A stretch of 64,000 nucleotides of DNA from Algoriphagus antarcticus (GCF_002150685.1 NZ_MSSW01000027.1:62001-126000), one strand, 5' to 3'; positions 9,676-15,570 are shown, numbered from the stretch's first letter. Program-made: numbers and translations. Notes: generated from the letters alone by a model not told the origin.

Positions 9676-10407
9676 ATGAAATATTTATTAATTCTATTCT
9701 TCTGTTTTAATTCATTTCTTCTATTCGGCCAAAGCTTCGAGGGGAAGTACTTTGGCAATTTTCTGGATCCAGAAAATATTGTAAGCATTGAGTTAAAAAA
9801 AGGACAATATTTTGCTACTATTCTTACTTCCTCAAAAACTACTTTTGTTGTGGATTGCGAACTTGTGGAAGGATCACTTAGATTTTTTGTGCCTCTTAAT
9901 GATGAGAAGAAACTTCGGGTTACCGCAGTGTCAATTGATCAGGATCTTGAATTAAGTTTTACTCTTGAAGGAGAAAATTACACTGCCTTACTAAAGCGAA
10001 TAGGTACCCAAACCGTTTCAAAAGACAATAACAAAGAAAAAATAGATAAACCTTTCCTTGATCCTGAAATTATGGGAAAGTGGATTCAACTAGGATCCCA
10101 TTACCCATCAGGGGAGCCTACCGAGGTAGATTTTTCTACAAAAGGATATTATAAAGTTTTTACCAAGGATGGAAGAATAATTAACGATTCCAGAATGTTT
10201 AGAGATGTAAGTGCAAAGAATGGTCATTCTTTTTCTTACTCTGATATTCCTGACTTTAACTGGAGTATGAGACGTCCCAATATTTTGATTACTTCTTCTC
10301 CTGAATTTGGATCATTTGAGGAAGAATATTATATACAAAACGATTCTTTGATTTTGAAAACAACAGGAGGATTTAAAACCTACTTTGTACGCGAAATTAA
10401 AGACTGA
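9676..10407 (+). CDS. secreted two-domain protein, paralog 2 of peptide locus
   Basis: 243 residues with a signal peptide ending at LLFGQ. It is a clear tandem duplicate of the gene at 8819: the blocks FEGKY.GNFLDPE, IELKKGQY, LTSSKT and LELSFTLEG are shared, and the C-terminal half keeps GKWIQL, GYYK.FTKDGR and FSYSD. The start at 9676 is preferred over 9646 because it matches the paralog and begins the signal peptide. A strong terminator follows 22 bases after the stop, closing module 1. Confidence 0.75.
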   Translation: MKYLLILFFCFNSFLLFGQSFEGKYFGNFLDPENIVSIELKKGQYFATILTSSKTTFVVDCELVEGSLRFFVPLNDEKKLRVTAVSIDQDLELSFTLEGENYTALLKRIGTQTVSKDNNKEKIDKPFLDPEIMGKWIQLGSHYPSGEPTEVDFSTKGYYKVFTKDGRIINDSRMFRDVSAKNGHSFSYSDIPDFNWSMRRPNILITSSPEFGSFEEEYYIQNDSLILKTTGGFKTYFVREIKD

Positions 10408-10428
10408 TACCTAAATTTTAGCTATTTC

Positions 10429-10461
10429 AAAAGGCTCGATTCAATCCAAATCGAGCCTTTT
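10429..10461. terminator. bidirectional terminator closing module 1
   Basis: AAAAGGCTCGATT pairs with AATCGAGCCTTTT (13 bp) around CAATCCA, followed by a T-rich tract. The stem is related to that at 4490. Confidence 0.85.
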
Positions 10462-10575
10462 ATATTTTTAATACTAAATTCATAATTCGAGCTGAATCAA
10501 AAACTACGAGGAACAAATTATACTCCGGATAGTCAATAATGTTGACTTGCCTACTTTTTTATTATTCCAACCGAT
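10462..10575. repeat. intergenic repeat A, copy 1
   Basis: The stretch after the terminator aligns with 12694-12810. Shared blocks include taatac/taataccaaattcat, ctgaatca.aaac, actccggat.gtcaa.aatgt and attcc. Both copies begin with a CGATTC-stem terminator. No ORF with coding character is seen. Confidence 0.6.
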
Positions 10576-10640
10576 TCCTGCTGTTCAGGTCCCGATCACT
10601 ATCGTGGATGTAATCCTGAACCTTTATCATAGGATTTTCA
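10566..10640. repeat. intergenic repeat B, copy 1
   Basis: ttcctgctgttcagg, aatcctgaac and ttatcatagg.ttt..aatccg recur at 12166-12228, where the element interrupts a decayed HTH gene. It contains short inverted repeats (GTTCAGG, CCTGAAC) and may be a small palindromic mobile repeat. Confidence 0.55.
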
Positions 10641-10682
10641 ATCCGTCAGGTACTGTTATTTTACTTAAAGCTGAAAGAATAC

Positions 10683-10880
10683 TACTGGCGTCCGACAAAA
10701 TTTCGGCCTCGGAAATCAAGCGGCTTAGAAATGAGTATTTGGAAATTTCCCCGTACCTACCTACGTGATGTACCCCTGATGGTCAAAAAGGGGGTAGTTT
10801 TCAGAAAGGCATTGAAATATTCATTTTGAGCTAACTGAAACACGTTTTTTCACAGTTTTAGTTTTACTCGGACGCCAGTA
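10683..10880. repeat. 13-bp inverted repeat pair before the exporter fossil
   Basis: TACTGGCGTCCGA (10683-10695) and TCGGACGCCAGTA (10868-10880) are perfect inverse copies 172 bases apart. The second abuts the start of the exporter fossil at 10881. The short direct repeat AAAGAATAC also lies beside each arm. Confidence 0.6.
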
Positions 10881-10982
10881 AAAGAATACCAAATCACACA
10901 ACCAGGCACGCACGAGGCCCTAATGCAAAGTGAGAACGACTATTCTCGGGCAATCAATCAAATCCTACAACCAAACCAATAA
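10881..10982 (+). pseudogene. fossil of the exporter C-terminus (33 codons)
   Basis: The last 33 codons and stop of the C39 exporter are repeated here in frame with 29 of 33 residues identical (KEYQITQPGTHEALM... against KDYQIAQSGTHEALM...). Five of the nine changed codons are synonymous, which suggests this tail evolved as part of a functional exporter before the rest was lost or left behind. It is followed by HTH copy 2 with nearly the same spacing as in module 1. Confidence 0.85.
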
Positions 10983-10986
10983 AACC

Positions 10987-11196
10987 ATGGGAGGACTAAA
11001 ATACTACGAACGAACGAAGCTGCTTATTGAGCTGATTGAAAAGGAGAGGACAGGGAGTCCGAGGGATTTGGCGAGAAAACTACAGGTCCATGAGCGAACT
11101 ATGTATCGAATCATTGAGGAGGTTAGGCTTATACAACCATGTGAGACTATTTATTGCAAAGAACGGAAGAGCTACATTTTTATGAAAAATAAATAA
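10987..11196 (+). CDS. small helix-turn-helix protein, module 2
   Basis: 69 residues, a diverged duplicate of the protein at 8321. The first 29 residues are almost identical (MGGLKYYERTKLLIELIEKERTGSP in pieces); the recognition part is changed (DLARKLQVHERTMYRIIEEV). The divergence is concentrated in the DNA-binding region, which suggests a different target or specificity. It precedes peptide genes B and C, with a weak hairpin (TGACA/TGTCA, 11202-11216) immediately behind. Confidence 0.8.
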   Translation: MGGLKYYERTKLLIELIEKERTGSPRDLARKLQVHERTMYRIIEEVRLIQPCETIYCKERKSYIFMKNK

Positions 11197-11276
11197 CTCA
11201 CTGACAAGAAATGTCACTGACCTGCCATTATATTTAGGTATTACAAAATAAATTTCTAAATTTAAACAACAAAAAC

Positions 11277-11465
11277 ATGAACGAATTAAGTATTGAAAGA
11301 ATGGAGATGGTGAGTGGGGGGATTTGTCAAAGTGATTCGCTTAGCTTTTTGGCTGGAGCAACATTTATGGGAACAGTTCTGGGCGGCGGTCTCGGTTTTG
11401 TTGGAGGTTTAATAGTAGGAGAGATTGGTGCTCTTTATATTACGTATAATGGCGAGGCTTGTTAA
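11277..11465 (+). CDS. double-glycine leader peptide B
   Basis: 62 residues. Leader MNELSIERMEMVSGG, with predicted cleavage after Gly15. The 47-residue mature part has Cys at positions 2 and 47 and a glycine-rich hydrophobic core with several GxxxG spacings (GTVLG, GGLIVG), as in membrane-inserting class II bacteriocins. It lies 23 bases ahead of peptide C, so the two may act as a two-peptide system (inference). Confidence 0.85.
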   Translation: MNELSIERMEMVSGGICQSDSLSFLAGATFMGTVLGGGLGFVGGLIVGEIGALYITYNGEAC

Positions 11466-11488
11466 CAATCTTTAATTAATAGTAAGTT

Positions 11489-11680
11489 ATGAAAGAATTA
11501 AATAATCTAGAGATGGAAACAATTTCTGGTGGTGCTTTCGATAGTGCTTTTTGTAAAGGAGTAGCAGCTGTTGATATTGCTTATGGGGCTGGAGTTTTAT
11601 TAAATTTATGGAATCCGGTAGGTTGGGTAGGAGCTGCAGGAGGCTTAGCTGTTAATGCCTACTGCTTCGCTTACGGATAA
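11489..11680 (+). CDS. double-glycine leader peptide C
   Basis: 63 residues. Leader MKELNNLEMETISGG. The 48-residue mature part has two cysteines (near positions 7 and 43), a Trp-containing hydrophobic core (NLWNPVGWVGAAGG) and an aromatic C-terminus. Encoded directly after peptide B. Such composition fits a pore-forming peptide, but the activity is unproven. A small membrane protein gene follows at 11832. Confidence 0.85.
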   Translation: MKELNNLEMETISGGAFDSAFCKGVAAVDIAYGAGVLLNLWNPVGWVGAAGGLAVNAYCFAYG

Positions 11681-11831
11681 GACTTTTGAGAGTGGTATAT
11701 AATGTTTAAATATACCAACTCTCTATTCTTTCTATTATTTAATTCCGGTATTTATACAAGTAAGTCAAAAATTGTTTAGAATTTATCGGGAAAGCAAATG
11801 GACATAGAATTATATAAAATTGGAAAAATTT

Positions 11832-12005
11832 ATGAATTTATTTAAAATTATTGTTATAGTTTTTGCTATTATTATGTTTATAGGAATATTCATTGAAGAA
11901 TACTCGACCCTTTTTGTCAAATTGTCCCTAATAATTGGTTCTCTAATAATAGTTTATACCTCTTTTATAAAAAAAAGTAAATCCTCTGGAAAATCTTCTC
12001 AATAA
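11832..12005 (+). CDS. small two-helix membrane protein, candidate immunity protein
   Basis: 57 residues with two hydrophobic helices (about 3-21 and 30-48) and a basic, serine-rich C-terminal tail (KKSKSSGKSS). No family is recognised. Its position right after the peptide pair B/C, and its size, match typical bacteriocin immunity proteins. The similarly placed small membrane ORF at 12393 supports a recurring peptide plus membrane-protein layout. An upstream TTG at 11820 in frame is an alternative start. Confidence 0.55.
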   Translation: MNLFKIIVIVFAIIMFIGIFIEEYSTLFVKLSLIIGSLIIVYTSFIKKSKSSGKSSQ

Positions 12006-12126
12006 TTCTAAATTGCATTTCATTTTTTTCTCAATCTCCAATAAGTTTATGTTCTATCTAGATTTTTTATTTTAGGAATCTTGCAATTCTGGTTGAAAAC
12101 TAAAACTCACTAGAGTGTTAATTTTT

Positions 12127-12266
12127 TTTTATTGTTGATCGAAAAGGAAAAAATAGGCAGTCCAATTTCCTGCTGTTCAGGATTTCTAATCCTGAACACT
12201 TATCATAGGGTTTGTAATCCGATAAGATTTCGTCGAGAAAAAAAGCTACATTTTTTCTGAAAATAA
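12127..12266 (+). pseudogene. decayed third HTH copy, interrupted by repeat B
   Basis: ttattg.ttgat.gaaaagg..a...aggcagtcca matches the LLIELIEKERTGSP segment of the HTH genes. gaaaaaaagctacattttt.tgaaaat matches the C-terminal KKSYIF...K segment. Between them the DNA-binding region is replaced by a repeat B copy (12166-12228). The flanking hairpin and peptide leader are in the same order as in modules 1 and 2. Confidence 0.6.
12166..12228. repeat. intergenic repeat B, copy 2
   Basis: Matches 10566-10640 in tcctgctgttcagga, aatcctgaac, cttatcatagg and aatccg. Contains the inverted repeat TGTTCAGGAT / ATCCTGAACA. Sits inside the remains of an HTH gene, which suggests insertion with loss of flanking sequence. 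Confidence 0.55.
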
Positions 12267-12269
12267 TTG

Positions 12270-12296
12270 ACTCGGTGAAAGTTTTTTTCGCCGAGT
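12270..12296 (+). promoter_or_regulatory. hairpin between HTH remnant and peptide remnant, module 3
   Basis: ACTCGGTGAAA pairs with TTTCGCCGAGT (11 bp with one wobble). It is in the same place as the hairpins of modules 1 and 2 but has a different sequence, so the structure rather than the bases may be what is kept. Confidence 0.5.
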
Positions 12297-12349
12297 TGGA
12301 TTTATGTTTGATTAACAAATCAAATTTCTAATCTTAAACAACAAGAATT

Positions 12350-12373
12350 ATGACCGAGTTAAGTATTTCTTAA
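12350..12373 (+). pseudogene. truncated double-glycine leader (MTELSIS stop)
   Basis: The conserved peptide 5' flank (caaatttctaatcttaaacaacaa) leads into an ATG and the leader start MTELSIS, then TAA. The Gly-Gly site and the mature peptide are gone. A small membrane ORF follows 19 bases later. A decayed fourth peptide gene. Confidence 0.7.
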
Positions 12374-12392
12374 AAACATTAAATTAATAATT

Positions 12393-12545
12393 ATGAACAG
12401 CATTACTTTGAAAATCTTATTGTTCTCGATAGGCTTTGTTATTCTTTTTTTTGACTACACTGCAGCATTGATTTTCCTGATTCTGTCTAACCTTATTGTT
12501 TATTTTGAGGAAAAACGTAAGGTCAAGCAAAAAGCTCATGATTGA
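12393..12545 (+). CDS. small membrane protein after peptide remnant
   Basis: 50 residues with two closely spaced hydrophobic helices (about 4-20 and 23-38) and a basic tail (EEKRKVKQKAHD). The layout resembles the 57-residue protein at 11832 although the sequences differ. It may be an orphan immunity gene left after the cognate peptide decayed, which is a common outcome because immunity protects against relatives (inference). It could also be non-functional. Confidence 0.45.
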   Translation: MNSITLKILLFSIGFVILFFDYTAALIFLILSNLIVYFEEKRKVKQKAHD

Positions 12546-12656
12546 GGTAGTAGGAACCCTGACGAGGCAATCCGACTACCGTACGAATCCCTTCCAGTCA
12601 CCTCGAATTTCAGATTACACCGATCGGGGATTATGAATCTGAATTTCAGATAAAGC

Positions 12657-12693
12657 AAAAGATTCGATTCTGATAGAATCGAGGCTTTTTCTA
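12657..12693 (+). terminator. terminator closing the peptide locus
   Basis: TCGATTC and GAATCGA form the upper stem around TGATA, with outer aaaag/cttttt partly paired and a T-run. The same family as the stems at 4490 and 10429 but with a mismatched lower stem. Confidence 0.6.
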
Positions 12694-12810
12694 TTTAATA
12701 CCAAATTCATATTCCTACCTGAATCACAAACAATGAGAAACGAACTATACTCCGGATGGTCAAAAATGTCGGCTAGCTTACTTTAATTTTCATTCCGATC
12801 GATTTTTTTT
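12694..12810. repeat. intergenic repeat A, copy 2
   Basis: Aligns with 10462-10575 over its full length, including ctatactccggatggtcaaaaatgt. The two copies bracket modules 2 and 3 of the peptide locus. Confidence 0.6.
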
Positions 12811-12816
12811 GAAAAC

Positions 12817-12837
12817 ATATACCAATATTTGGTATAT
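12817..12837. promoter_or_regulatory. palindromic operator of the ParDE pair
   Basis: ATATACCAA TAT TTGGTATAT is a perfect 9+9 palindrome 20 bases before the antitoxin start. ParD-type antitoxins bind such sites to repress their own operon, so this is the likely operator. Confidence 0.7.
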
Positions 12838-12857
12838 TCGAGCCAAAGGATAACAAC

Positions 12858-13109
12858 ATGAACAAAAACACGTCAATATATCTAGGAAATTATTTTGACC
12901 AATTCGTCCAAAATCGAATTAAGGAAGGTCGATTTAATAATGCCAGTGAAGTTATTCGAGCTGGTTTAAGATTATTGGAAGAAGAAGAAAGTAAGGTCTT
13001 AGCTTTAAAAAATGCTATTCAGGAAGGAATCGGTAGCGGTATTGCGCAGGATTTTGACCCAAAAAATCACCTTCAATCTCTGAAGGCTACCAAGAAGACC
13101 AATGGCTGA
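12858..13109 (+). CDS. parD: ParD-type antitoxin
   Basis: 83 residues. The N-terminal ribbon-helix-helix (NTSIYLGNYFDQFVQ, then NNASEVIRAGLRLLEEEE) is typical of the ParD/CC2985 family: it forms a DNA-binding dimer, while the C-terminal half wraps the toxin. It overlaps the ParE gene by 8 bases and lies behind a perfect palindrome at 12817. Expected to neutralise ParE and autorepress the operon. Confidence 0.88.
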   Translation: MNKNTSIYLGNYFDQFVQNRIKEGRFNNASEVIRAGLRLLEEEESKVLALKNAIQEGIGSGIAQDFDPKNHLQSLKATKKTNG

Positions 13110-13401
13110 ATTTAAACTAACAAATAAGGCTATTGCCGATTTAGCTCAAATTTGGAATTACACCTTTGATACTTGGTCAGAGTATCAAGCTGACAAATAC
13201 TATGAAATGCTAATTTCTGCTTGCAGTGAAATTGCAGCTAATCCGACTCGAGGAAAGATATACGAGGGGATTTCTGAAGGTTTGTTCGGAATGAGAACGA
13301 ATCGACATATTATTTTCTATCGGATTTTAAACGAAAGCCTTATCGAAATTACAAGAATTTTGCACGAGAGTATGGATTTAAAAATGAGAATAGAGGAATA
13401 G
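13102..13401 (+). CDS. parE: ParE-type toxin
   Basis: 99 residues of the RelE/ParE fold: LTNKAIADLAQIWNYT at the N-terminus, the central helical hairpin with YYEMLISACSEIA, then RGKIYEGI, GMRTNRHIIFYRI and EITRILHESMD. ParE toxins poison DNA gyrase, although some family members act differently. The length and conserved motifs are intact, so toxin and antitoxin both look functional. Confidence 0.88.
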   Translation: MAEFKLTNKAIADLAQIWNYTFDTWSEYQADKYYEMLISACSEIAANPTRGKIYEGISEGLFGMRTNRHIIFYRILNESLIEITRILHESMDLKMRIEE

Positions 13402-13591
13402 AAACTTTTTGTTGCAAAAGTCTTTTTTCTCCTCATCAACTCAGTTTCAGATTTTTTCAATTCTATTTTTACACTATGCTGAGTGTAGTAAGAACTTTGT
13501 CTAAGCGTAGTCCGCCAAAATTGTCGGTATAAAGTACACTTTTTTATCAAAACGAATTAGTAATTCAATGTGAGATTAGTAAACGACTTAG

Positions 13592-13738
13592 GTTTTATAT
13601 CCAAATCACATCCCGATTATCATTGAGGATGGTAAGGATATGGGGATGAAATTACATCCGACTAACGTATGGATTCCACTCAGCCAGAATAAGATCCAAT
13701 TCCAATTTCAAGATGTCGTTTTTGATAAGAAATTCTGA
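13592..13738 (+). pseudogene. unidentified open frame without start, possible gene remnant
   Basis: The 355-base gap between the two toxin-antitoxin pairs holds a 48-codon open frame without an early start (YPNHIPIIIEDGKDMG...FDKKF stop). It reads like the C-terminal end of a protein, with alternating polar and hydrophobic residues. I do not recognise the family, and the upstream part is absent. The rest of 13402-13756 shows no feature. Confidence 0.3.
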
Positions 13739-13756
13739 TTATTCAGACAAAGGATT

Positions 13757-14173
13757 TTACAATTTAGAAATCAATTCTCGAATGGAAATAGCTGGTATTC
13801 TCGAGGATTTGAAATCTTTCAAATTTCTGGTAATGATATAATCGATGGTACGGAATGACTCAACAGTACCCATTTGGACGGCATCTTCGAAGTCTTTGTG
13901 TGTGGATTTGAGTGCGATTTTTACGATGGCTTGAGTTACATCCAAAACCGTAACCAAGTCGGAAAGCTCATCAAGAGTCTTTCGCAATTCGATTTCGTCA
14001 GTATATTTTTTGAGCAAATAGTGAGTAGTTCCCACCGAATGTGAGGAGGTGAAAAGATTAATTCTGCCTGATTCCCCGAGTTCGAATACTTCCAAGGCCT
14101 CTTGAGAGAGAGAGAGAGGATGACGGTTGGTTAGAAAATCAAGCAAAATATTAGTGTCTAGGAAAACATTCAT
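13757..14173 (-). CDS. PIN-domain ribonuclease toxin (VapC-like)
   Basis: 138 residues. The PIN fold is shown by the N-terminal MNVFLDTNILLDFL, a central ELRKTLDELSDL helix pair, HKDFEDAVQ with its conserved acidic residues, and the closing DYIITRNLKDFKSS motif. The acidic residues needed for metal-dependent RNA cleavage are all present. It overlaps the upstream antitoxin gene by ATGA. A (GA)n run at 14104-14117 lies within the gene (the E/S-rich stretch) without breaking the frame. Confidence 0.88.
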   Translation of the reverse strand: MNVFLDTNILLDFLTNRHPLSLSQEALEVFELGESGRINLFTSSHSVGTTHYLLKKYTDEIELRKTLDELSDLVTVLDVTQAIVKIALKSTHKDFEDAVQMGTVESFRTIDYIITRNLKDFKSSRIPAISIRELISKL

Positions 14174-14415
14174 TTGAGATGCTTTTCTTCTAAGGTTCTT
14201 CTCAATTCCTGCTCTTCATCAAAATCTTCTGGAAGATTGATTTTTCCTGCAATTGATTTTAATCGGGTAGAAATCTGAGTTTGAGGGGACGACTCGGTTA
14301 TTTTCTCGAAGTAATCTTCGACTAGGCCAGATAAACTACTTCCAGTCTTTTCGGCATAAATTTTAGCCTTTTGAATAACAGATTCATCAAGGCTTAGGGT
14401 TAGTTTCTTATTCAT
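14170..14415 (-). CDS. DUF6364-type antitoxin of the PIN toxin
   Basis: 81 residues beginning MNKKLTLSLDESVIQKAKIYAEK, a ribbon-helix-helix pattern found in DUF6364-family antitoxins. The C-terminal half is acidic and likely binds the toxin. The start at 14415 is preferred to 14463 because the upstream extension covers an operator-like palindrome and lacks family character. Translationally coupled to the PIN gene. Confidence 0.8.
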   Translation of the reverse strand: MNKKLTLSLDESVIQKAKIYAEKTGSSLSGLVEDYFEKITESSPQTQISTRLKSIAGKINLPEDFDEEQELRRTLEEKHLK

Positions 14416-14443
14416 ACGTATGCTTTTATACGATATACGTATA
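14414..14443. promoter_or_regulatory. operator-like repeats at the antitoxin start
   Basis: The palindrome ATACGTAT occurs at 14414-14421 and again at 14435-14442, with the related ATACGAT between. The first overlaps the start codon. A good candidate for the RHH antitoxin binding site. Confidence 0.55.
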
Positions 14444-14506
14444 GTTTTAGAATTAGATAGCATTCCCTAAACCTAACCTCGGTAGTTAGGGTGTTGCAGA
14501 CACAGG

Positions 14507-14700
14507 AAGCATAGTCCAGTTTCTGGACAAGCGGGACAGCAGGAATGAAAAGATCCAGTGATTAGGGCGAAAGATTTTTCGCCCTTACAGCTTGGTTCAT
14601 AAAATATTCTTCTGTGACCTTTGCGCAACCTTCGCGTTAAAAAAAATATCCATTATTCCAGTTTTCGAAGAAGCAAGACAGCGAAAAACTTTTCTCGCTA
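14507..14700. repeat. dispersed TCCAG..TTCTGGA repeat and hairpin
   Basis: catagtccagtttctggacaagcgggacagcagga (near 14510) recurs as atagtccagcttctggagaagcaggacagcagga near 15464. Weaker forms occur at 14656 (attccagttttcgaagaagcaag) and 15499 (aacttccagagaagcagg). The hairpin GGGCGAAA/TTTCGCCC is at 14566-14583. No gene in the 267-base gap. Confidence 0.5.
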
Positions 14701-14730
14701 GATTCTGTAATTTTAATAAATATCAAAGCC

Positions 14731-14934
14731 ATGAAAATCGAACGAACAAAAAATGAAGTGATTATCACAATTCCCGCCGCTGTTAATATTGATGATTTGC
14801 AAGATTTGGCTGACTTGATCGAATACAAGCAGATAGCCAGTAGATCGAAAGCTACCCAACTAAATGTGGATGATTTAGTGAGCGACATTAAACGAGGGCG
14901 CTGGGAGAAAACCAAATCTAAACTCGATTTATAA
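14731..14934 (+). CDS. antitoxin-like protein of a PIN toxin pair
   Basis: 67 residues. KNEVIITIPAAVNIDDLQDLADLIEYKQIASRSKATQ resembles the N-terminal part of small antitoxins paired with PIN toxins. The C-terminus (SDIKRGRWEKTKSKLDL) is basic and amphipathic. It directly precedes, and once probably overlapped, a PIN-domain gene that is now broken, so it may be an orphan antitoxin. Family assignment rests mostly on context. Confidence 0.6.
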   Translation: MKIERTKNEVIITIPAAVNIDDLQDLADLIEYKQIASRSKATQLNVDDLVSDIKRGRWEKTKSKLDL

Positions 14935-15384
14935 GGATTGTTGTTGATTCAAATATCGTATTCAGTGCGATTTTGAATAGCGATAGCAAGATTGGGAGAA
15001 TTATACTTCATCCAAAATCTAGATTAAATTTTTCATGCGACCAATCAGCTGTTTGAAGAAATTGAAAATCATAAAGACAAGATAAAGTCGCTTTCGGGTT
15101 TCTCAGAGTACGAACTTGAAAAAATCATCCAACTTATCACTCAACGAATCCGGTTTATCAACATCAGGTTGGTTCCACTTGAATTGTATAATAAATCCGA
15201 AAGTCTTACGCGTGACATTGATATTGACGATACAGAATTCGTTGCTCTTGCAGAACATGCAAAAGCCAAACTTTGGTCAGGAGATAAAAAGCTTATTAAG
15301 GGATTGAAACAGAAAAACTGGAACAAAGTAATCTCGACGGAGGATCTATTAAACTTAATTATTAAAAATATAAAGTCCATTTAA
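14931..15384 (+). pseudogene. PIN-domain toxin with lost start codon and frameshift
   Basis: From 14934 one frame reads RIVVDSNIVFSAILNSDSKIGRIIL, a PIN N-terminus with its first catalytic Asp. After a T5 run at 15029-15033 the homologous sequence continues one base later (TNQLFEEIENHKDKIKSL... to DIDDTEFVALAEHAKAKLWSGDKKLIKGL), which carries the remaining acidic motifs. One extra T would explain the frameshift. In place of a start codon stands ATA (14931-14933), overlapping the antitoxin stop. A G to A change would turn the usual ATGA overlap into ATAA, keeping the stop but losing the start. Confidence 0.75.
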
Positions 15385-15459
15385 AAGAAGAAATCAATTT
15401 ATCTAGCCTTCCCAACTCCTTTCTAAGTAAGTAAAAGTCATTTAGCTTCAGGAAATATA

Positions 15460-15570
15460 AAATAGTCCAGCTTCTGGAGAAGCAGGACAGCAGGAACTTC
15501 AAAATGCAACTTCCAGAGAAGCAGGAAAGCGCAACATCGGACACCCAACATCGGACATCCCCCACATTTT
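15460..15570. repeat. two kinds of short dispersed repeat behind the DUF5916 gene
   Basis: Two TCCAG..GAGAAGCAGGA copies are followed by gcaacatcggacacccaacatcggacatc. The latter motif recurs behind dnaE (48676) and rsmG (55417), in each case just 3' of a minus-strand gene. Confidence 0.55.

Noticed and set aside
10547-10768. 73-codon open frame on the plus strand
   Set aside because: It runs through repeats A and B, and its counterpart around 12166 is not open; no coding character.
12118-12318. 66-codon minus-strand open frame
   Set aside because: Antisense to the decayed HTH copy and its hairpin; no start context or homology.
14104-14117. GA-repeat in the PIN toxin as phase-variation tract
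   Set aside because: The frame is intact, and the tract is short and inside an ordinary Ser/Leu-Glu coding stretch; nothing else suggests phase variation.
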